Shown here: positions 57,883 through 64,000 of the stretch, one piece after another
How the letters are laid out: each line of letters begins with the position of its first letter
Numbering within the stretch: the stretch's first letter is position 1
Source: Hydnum rufescens UP504
Lineage: Eukaryota > Basidiomycota > Agaricomycetes > Cantharellales > Hydnaceae
Assembly (NCBI GenBank): GCA_014904985.1
Contig: MU128992.1
Location: forward strand, 1 to 64,000
Direction: 5' to 3'
Length of the DNA: 64,000 nt
The notes under the pieces: generated by a model
The model's input: only the letters and a program-made list of their open reading frames with translations
What the model was told of the DNA's origin: nothing
Database searches by the model: none
Translations under genes and position numbers: made by a program

Positions 57883-60038
57883 TGTCAGGATCAAATTGAT
57901 ATTTGCTTCCACTGTAAGCAGGTTGGTTATGAAACCAATCCAACTACTGTCCATGATGTTGAGCCAGGGACAAAGGAAGGGATCACAGAACTAATTTGGA
58001 TGTTCAGGTCTGATTGAGGGAAGGTCTTTTTGAACAGGGAGATTGGCAATGAGCCAACAAAGCCTGAGCAATTAAATGAGAATGTGTGTTTGTGTCAAAT
58101 TACCACACCCTAAGAATCCCTTCTTGAGACCTTAGTCAAGGTGTAGTCAGAATTCACTTTTTGTAGTGAGAAATCACCCAGGGACCAGCAGCTGTTCAAG
58201 GAGCTTCAAACTGGAGGGAGGGGGAGAACTACTGAATTTGTGTGCTAGCTGCACCTAATATACAATCCAGACTTTGACTCAATAGAATGTGAAAAAGTTG
58301 GACTTAAGGGACACATGGAGAAAAAGAAATGAAGTTAAAATCTTCAAAACTGATGGAGATATTCCAATTTCAAGATAAAAGAGGAGATTGACACATTACA
58401 AGCTATTCCTCCTTCAATTCTGGACAAGTTCCCTTAAGGAAAAGTGGAATAGCTCTCCCTAAGGGTTTTCTCCATCGGACATAAGAGAGCTGGAAGTAAT
58501 TCACTATTTTGGATGGTGGAGCAAAGGGGGAGTCATGGGGAGGGAGTTGTCTTGTGAAAAATGGAGTTTGCATCCGCTCATTTTGCTCTTAATACTGTTC
58601 AATGTGAATTTTTAACAGCTTTCAGGGTGTGGTACTCACGAATGAATCCGATAAGAATTGGCTTCGAAAATCAAGAAATACTCCTTCAGAGTATGAATCA
58701 TGGAAAGATATTGTTACAGGGATTGAATTTTTGATCTGTTCATCACATGTTTAGTACCATTCAATAGTTACAATTTGTATCTTTTTGGGTGCTGTTGTTT
58801 TGAGTTGATCTGATCAAAAACTGATGGAGGAATTTGAAAAATACTCCTTCAGAGTAGTGCAGCCCCTATCTGGATCATGTGACAGATCCATGAGTCCAGA
58901 ATCAGAACTAGGCCTGGTCCGCATTGTTACATAATCACAATCTGTTGCCCTTAAGGCAGTAGGATGGCTTGGAAGAACAAGCAAGCCATACAGTCTTGAG
59001 GAAGCATGGCAAGTTGAATTGCCTTGTCCATAGAAAATGGACTTGATGTAGGGGATAAACTGCCCCTTTTTGATGAGGACTGTTGAAGTCTGATGGACAG
59101 CCAATAAATTGACTGGTGCTCATGGTAAAGGAATGAGGTGATATTATGAGTTGGAAAGGGGTAGGAATCCAATAGATTCTTGAGTAAATGAGTGACAGTG
59201 GAATTGATTGAGCGAGGTGACATATAATTGATTCATTCATAAGGAAAATAGGCCTTGGATGAGGATTCTATGGTGTAGGGATTTATCCCTCCAACACTGC
59301 TTGTGGACTTACCCATCAGAGTATCATTCCTCATTGACACTATCATATGGCACCTACTTCTTCAAATGCTCTTGTCTGCTCTCTTCCTCCATTCAGTAAG
59401 GGGGTTATTGTTATCCTTGCCATTATTGGCATTCCTCTTATTATTATTGCCCTTGTACTATTGGGCCTTGACCAGCAGGCTATGGGCTGGGTAGTCAACC
59501 AGTGGCAGCATTGGCACCCTTGTCAGCACCTGTCATTCCCTCACTCCCCACATGAGTCTATGCAGTTGCCAATCCAGACTCCTCCCCTCCTACTCCACCC
59601 TCAGTCCCAAACCCACACCACCTGTCCCAATCCCTACTCCCTTGGCATCACTATGGTCCTTCAACTCCTTTGACACCTTTGAAGTACCCAGGCATACACT
59701 ACCTTGGAAGTATATATGCTAAGGGGATGCATATGGAAGTTAGGGCATAGCCATGTGGAGGTGTTCACAGGATTTGTAACATGGCTGTGTCAGCTTAGTG
59801 AGGCTTAGTGATGGTGGCTGTGGAGGCTGATTGATGGGTTGCATCCATGATGGAGATGTATCATCTTGATGGGCTGTGGAGGCTGTGGAGGCTGTGTGCA
59901 GGAAGTAGTACTTATAGCCCTTCGTAGTGGGGGGGATTGCCAGTTTCAATCTCTCAGGATTCCCACTGTGATAGCATGTGGTTAATTAATCTCTTTCCTC
60001 TTTCTGTTTGTGGCTTTGATGGCAGTGTTGCCCTGACA
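57883..60038 (+). mobile_element. LTR (family L2) interrupted by element X
   Basis: Starts TGTCAGGATCAAATTGA and ends TGCCCTGACA, the same ends as the 847-bp solo LTR at 62230-63076. About 1.37 kb (57918-59296, element X) is extra and matches 10876-12590. A gag-like fragment follows the right end, so this is probably a 5' LTR. Confidence 0.7.
59347..59673 (+). CDS. Small membrane protein encoded inside LTR family L2, copy 1
   Basis: Starts MAPTSSNAL, then one long hydrophobic segment (GVIVILAIIGIPLIIIALVL, about residues 19-38), then QQAMGWVVNQWQHW and a Pro/His-rich tail. The same frame is found at 62306-62683. After LPIQTPP this copy is shifted by one base relative to the other, so its tail differs. 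Function unknown; it lies wholly within the LTR. Confidence 0.4.
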   Translation: MAPTSSNALVCSLPPFSKGVIVILAIIGIPLIIIALVLLGLDQQAMGWVVNQWQHWHPCQHLSFPHSPHESMQLPIQTPPLLLHPQSQTHTTCPNPYSLGITMVLQLL

Positions 60039-60103
60039 GAAGATTGAAACTCATCTCCTCAACCCCACAAACATCTTCCTTATCCCTTCTACCTCCTCTC
60101 CTC

Positions 60104-60370
60104 ATGGATGAAATCCCTGCTGATGCCTTCTCTATCTTTGGCACTGCTGGAGTAGGCCTTTGTCAAATGATGGAGGCACAACAATGACAGTATGAGTAGT
60201 TGGAGCAACAGAACATTATACTTCAGAACCTAGTGACTTGCCTTCAGACTGATGCCTCTTCTCATGAAACCCTGATGGCTGAAGTTGAGGTGATCACCAA
60301 GGCTGTTGTTGAGAACTGTCAGGGCCATGCTGTGACAAGGGCACCAAACAAATATAAACACAAATAATTC
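60104..60370 (+). pseudogene. Gag-like 5' fragment of the L2 retrotransposon
   Basis: Reads MDEIPADAFSIFGTAG, then QNLVTCLQTDASSHETLMAE with two in-frame stops between. Position just downstream of an LTR and the short coiled-coil-like stretch suggest the start of gag. The rest of the element is missing; 60371-60870 shows nothing recognisable apart from TTTA-rich tracts. Confidence 0.35.
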
Positions 60371-62229
60371 CAGCTAAGTCTGGTGTAAGTCTGGCTAAGT
60401 CTGCAAGAATCAGGGCAAGAAGGAGATAAGAAGGTCAGAGATGTCAGAGGAGCAGTCCAGCAGCATGGAAGGGACTAGGTGGAAATGAGCACAGTGGTCC
60501 TTAAGCTCATGGAGTCAACTGGAAAATACTTGAAACTGTAGTCCAGAGTAACCACCTTGGTCAGTCATCTAAGCCTACCTAGTTAGGTACCACTTCCAGG
60601 GCAGATAATGGTACCTAAGTAGGTCCCATCACTATTCTGGCTGAAATGGCCATTTTTATGATTTCACCTCCTGGCCCAGAATTGGCCAAATTGGCTGAAA
60701 ATTGGCCAAAACTGGGACTTAGAGAATCTCAGACTTGCAGCAGGCCATATGGGCTTATCAGGGATAACATGTTCCATTTATAATTATTTATTTATTTATT
60801 ATCACTGCTACCCCCAGTCAGTGGGGTTTAATTTGGCAGTTCTGTTTTATTCTTACTGAGTTGTTTATTTTTTATTTATTTATTTATTTAAAAGTCACCA
60901 CACTCACTGGGGTGTGGTACCATCTGTAGAAATTTAAAATAAAATAAAAAAAAAACTATCTAGTGGCACCACACCCACTTAGGCAGGTGTGGTACCATCT
61001 GTAGAAACTTAAAAACAAAAAAATATGTAGTAGTACCACACCTGCTTGGGTGGGTGTGGTCAGGGGTGTGGCTTGGCACTTCACCATTGGGTGTGGGTTG
61101 CTGTTGGGGTGGGTCATCATTTTGGGGGTTTCAATTTGGATCCTAGAATCATACTGTATGTTAGTAAAAAAAAATTGAAGTGATGCAAAAGGAGCAGCTT
61201 GTGCTGCTCCTTTGCATTGTTGCACATATAGAAATTTGAAAAAAAACCTTTGTAGTACCACACACCCACTGAAGTGGGTATGTGGTACTGTTTTGTACTG
61301 GCTAGGCATCATTTTGGGGGTGCGCAGGCATCCGCTCTCATGGCTGTCTTCGGTGGGGTCACAGGTCTTTGATTTGGGGGTTAGTGTGGGTTGTAGGCTC
61401 AGGTGAAAATCTAGGAATAAATAATGTGTTAGTAAAGAAAAAATAAAAAAAGAAAGCCACGCAAAAGGAGCAGCATACACTGCTCCTCTTGCATGATCCT
61501 ACTTATCTTGAAATTACCACACACCCACTGAAGTGGGTGTGTGGTTCATCTGGGGTCCCTGGACCTTGTGTTGTGCATCCTGGTTTCTGGGTTTTGTTTG
61601 GTGGGTCACATTTGGGACTCTCCATTGGCAGGTGCATTGTCATTTCCAAAGGGGGGGGGTTTCATTTGGTGGTGGTTCAGGTGAGAACCTAGAACCTAGA
61701 ATAATGAATTTGTTAGTTAAAAATAAAAATGGATGCAAAAAGAGCAGCAAGGCTGCTCTTTTTGTGCCCTTGGGGGTGCATTACTTACCTTGTATAGAAC
61801 CACACCCGCAATGGCAGGTGTGTGGTTTGTACCAGTTTTGGCATTGTCCCATGTCTTCATTTGGCATGTCATTGTTCATGGGCATGTTATTGTTTGGGGG
61901 GGGGGGTCACACTGTGGGTATTCATTTGTATTTGTGGTGATACCTAGAATAAAGATTTATTAATTAAAAAATTAAAAGTGATGCAAAAAGAGCAGCTTTC
62001 ACTGCTCTTTTTGCGCCACAGTATCTATTGATGGGGGGGGAGCTCACCTGAACTAGTACCACACCCCCACCAAAGTGGGTGTGTGGTACTCCCTTTGCAC
62101 CCTGGTCATGTACTTGGTTCTGTATGGGGGGGCTGGTCATCACTTGGGCAGGTGTTTTGTTTCACCAGTCTCAGTTCAGATCCTAGACTGAGAATGTTGA
62201 TTAGTAAAAAAATTCAAAGTGATGCAAAG

Positions 62230-63076
62230 TGTCAGGATCAAATTGACATTTGGTTCTGCCTAAGGACTTACCTGTCAGAGTATCATTCTTCATCAATTCT
62301 ATCATATGGCACCTACTTCCTCAAATGCTCTTATCTCCTCTCTCCCTCCATTCACTATGGGGGTTATTGTCATCCTTGCCATTATTGGCATTTCTCTTAT
62401 TATTATTGCCCTCGTTCTATCAGGCCTTGGCCAGCGGGCTATGGGCTGGGTAGTCGACCAGTGGCAGCATTGGCGCCCTTGTCAGCACCTGTCATTCCCT
62501 CATTCCCCACATGAGTCCATGGAATTGCCAATCCAGACTCCCCCTCCTCCTCCACTACCCCCAGTCCCTGAATCCACATCACCTGTCCCAATCTGTACTC
62601 CATCCACATCATTACGGTCCTTTGACACTTTGGACACCTTTGGAGTACCCAGGCATACACTGCCTTGGAAGTACATATGCTAAGGGGGATACATATGGAA
62701 GTTGGGGCATAGCCATGTGGAGGTGTGCACAGGATTCGTAACATGGCTGCATCAGCTTAGTGAGGCTTAGTGATGGTGGTTGTGGAGGCTGACTGATGGG
62801 CTGTGGAGCTGGCATTCTAGGAGGATCCGGAAGGTTATGGAAGATGGCGGAAGGCTCTGGAAGGCTGGTGGTTGTGTGCAGGAAATAGTACTTATATCCC
62901 TTCACAGTTGGGGGATCTCCAGTTTCAATCTCTCAGGATTCCCACTGCGATAGGTGTGAGACTTGTGTGTCCCTTGTAGTGTGGTGTATACTCAGGATTC
63001 CCACTGCGATAGCATGTGGTTAATTAATCTCTTTCCTCTTTCTGTTTGTGGCTTTGACAGCAGTGTTGCCCTGACA
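62230..63076 (+). mobile_element. Solo LTR (family L2), 847 bp, inserted in the hairpin array
   Basis: Ends TGTCAGGATC and TGCCCTGACA; flanked by CAAAG (62225-62229 and 63077-63081). The insertion split hairpin II of one unit (GATGCAAAG / GGAGCAGC), which can be read across the gap. It lacks element X. Confidence 0.9.
62306..62683 (+). CDS. Small membrane protein encoded inside LTR family L2, copy 2
   Basis: Length 125 codons. Starts MAPTSSNAL, a hydrophobic segment (GVIVILAIIGISLIIIALVL), QRAMGWVVDQWQHW, a Pro-rich stretch, and ends PRHTLPWKYIC. The same ending can be read in the first copy after correcting one base, so the frame was probably intact in the ancestor. Function unknown. Confidence 0.45.
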   Translation: MAPTSSNALISSLPPFTMGVIVILAIIGISLIIIALVLSGLGQRAMGWVVDQWQHWRPCQHLSFPHSPHESMELPIQTPPPPPLPPVPESTSPVPICTPSTSLRSFDTLDTFGVPRHTLPWKYIC

Positions 63077-64000
63077 CAAAGGGAGCAGCTTACACTGCTC
63101 CTTTTGTGTCATTGTACATATAGAAATCAAATAAAAAAATAAAAACCTTGTAGGACCACACCCACCGAAGTGGGTGTGGTCCTTGGTTTGTACTGCAGTT
63201 GTGCAATTCATACTTGGTATGGGGCTTGGTTGTCATGTTGGGGGTTTGAACTCTCATGGGTTTCATTTGGCAGGTCCATTGCCATTCTCATGTGTTTGCT
63301 TGGTGGGGTCATGGGTTCAGACAACCTAAAATAATGTATAATACATTAGTAAAAAGGAAAAAAGAAAAGCCATGCAAAAGGAGCAGCATATGCTGCTCCT
63401 TTTGTGTGGTTATATGCTCACCTTAAAATTACCACACACCCACTGAAGCAGGTGTGTGGTTTGTCTCTTCATGTGGCACATCGTTGTTCGGGGGTCCCCT
63501 CTGTGGGTGTGTTATTGTTGTGGGGGGGCTTGCTTCATGGGTCTTCAGTCATCATTTGTGACAATACTGTACCTAGAATAAAAAATCATTAGTGAAAAAA
63601 TTTAAAGTGATGCAAAAAGAGCAGCTTTCGCTGCTCTTTTTGCATTGTCAGGGGTACATTACATACTGGTATAGAACCACACACCTGCTACTGTGGATGT
63701 GTGGTTCTCTCCATGCTGCATCATCATTTGTGGGGTGTTTTTGTTCTGTTGAGGGGTTGTTTCATGGCTCTTCATTTGTGACAATATCTAGAATAAAAAA
63801 TCATTGGTTAAAAAGAATTAAAAGTGATGCAAAAAGAGCAGCTTTCACTGCTCTTTTTGCATCATCAGGGGTGTGTTACATGCCTTGTATAGATAGAACC
63901 ACACACCCACAGTAGTGGGTGTCTGGTTTGTCTCTTCATTTGTGGGTCTCCTTTGTGGGTGGGCTTGCTGCTTGGGTCTTCATTTATGGCAATACCTAGA

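Larger units (their letters stand above)
60870..64000 (-). repeat. Second tandem hairpin/exon-intron-like array
   Basis: Units of about 215-300 bp continue to the window edge. Hairpin I: ACCACACACCCACT ... AGTGGGTGTGTGGT. Hairpin II: GCAAAA(A/G)GAGCAGC ... GCTGCTC(T/C)TTTTGC, near 61190, 61465, 61737, 61983, 62225/63080, 63375, 63612 and 63828. On the minus strand each unit gives donor (GTAAGT at 61788; GTATGT near 63672; GTGAGC near 62055 and 63424), ACTAAC-like box and ATTCTAG acceptor, e.g. intron-like 61788-61696 (93 nt). Donors are degenerate in some units (ATAAGT, GCATGT, GTTTTT). A solo LTR interrupts it at 62230-63076. Confidence 0.8.

Noticed and set aside
60870..64000. Regularly spaced palindromes interpreted as a CRISPR array
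   Set aside because: The DNA is fungal, units are 215-300 bp and the spacers between hairpins are themselves repeated, so this is a satellite/foldback-type array and not CRISPR.

Overview
The window reads as a repeat-rich piece of a filamentous fungal genome, almost certainly a basidiomycete (Agaricomycetes). The reasons are many short spliceosomal introns (about 55-70 nt, GTATGT/GTAAGT donors), NACHT-WD40 (NLR-like) genes, a DUF1275 gene, a Fus1-type SH3 membrane protein, and Copia/LTR/hAT transposon remains. No prokaryotic organisation is visible. I could not identify the genus.

Layout: (1) 582-8640, segment A: a frameshifted NACHT-WD40 pseudogene (minus strand), then on the plus strand relics of a Fus1-type 5' exon, a proteasome beta-2 subunit and a GH5 glucanase 3' end. 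(2) 8660-15660: CpG-poor, transposon-dominated DNA with solo LTRs. (3) 15673-23297, segment B: an apparently intact NACHT-WD40 gene (minus) and an open SH3/transmembrane gene (plus). (4) 23414-28832, segment E1: a broken DUF1275 gene and a membrane-protein relic. (5) 28919-30546: a relic of an LSH/Irc5-type SNF2 helicase. (6) 30547-47415, segment E2: a second copy of E1 that still contains a GH5 exo-beta-1,3-glucanase-like gene and has received a Copia retrotransposon (35768-44853). That Copia element is itself split by a 4.3-kb foldback-type element (39717-44037) containing an assembly gap. (7) 47416-49842, segment D: another copy of the distal half of segment A, with a 481-bp hAT-type MITE. 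(8) 49856-57622, segment C: an inverted copy of segment A carrying an apparently intact NACHT-WD40 gene (plus). (9) 57596-64000: LTR remains and a tandem array of hairpin-bearing units.

The window is therefore built by repeated segmental duplication around NLR-like genes, with host gene fragments carried along and decaying. The three NACHT-WD40 copies share intron positions and 14 WD repeats each, but differ in repeat sequence and C-terminal ends, as expected for a diversifying recognition-receptor family.

The most unusual structure is a family of tandem units found in the arms of the foldback element and again at 60.9-64 kb. Each unit carries two long perfect or near-perfect hairpins and looks like an exon plus a complete spliceosomal intron (donor, TACTAAC-like branch site, acceptor). 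I do not recognise this family.
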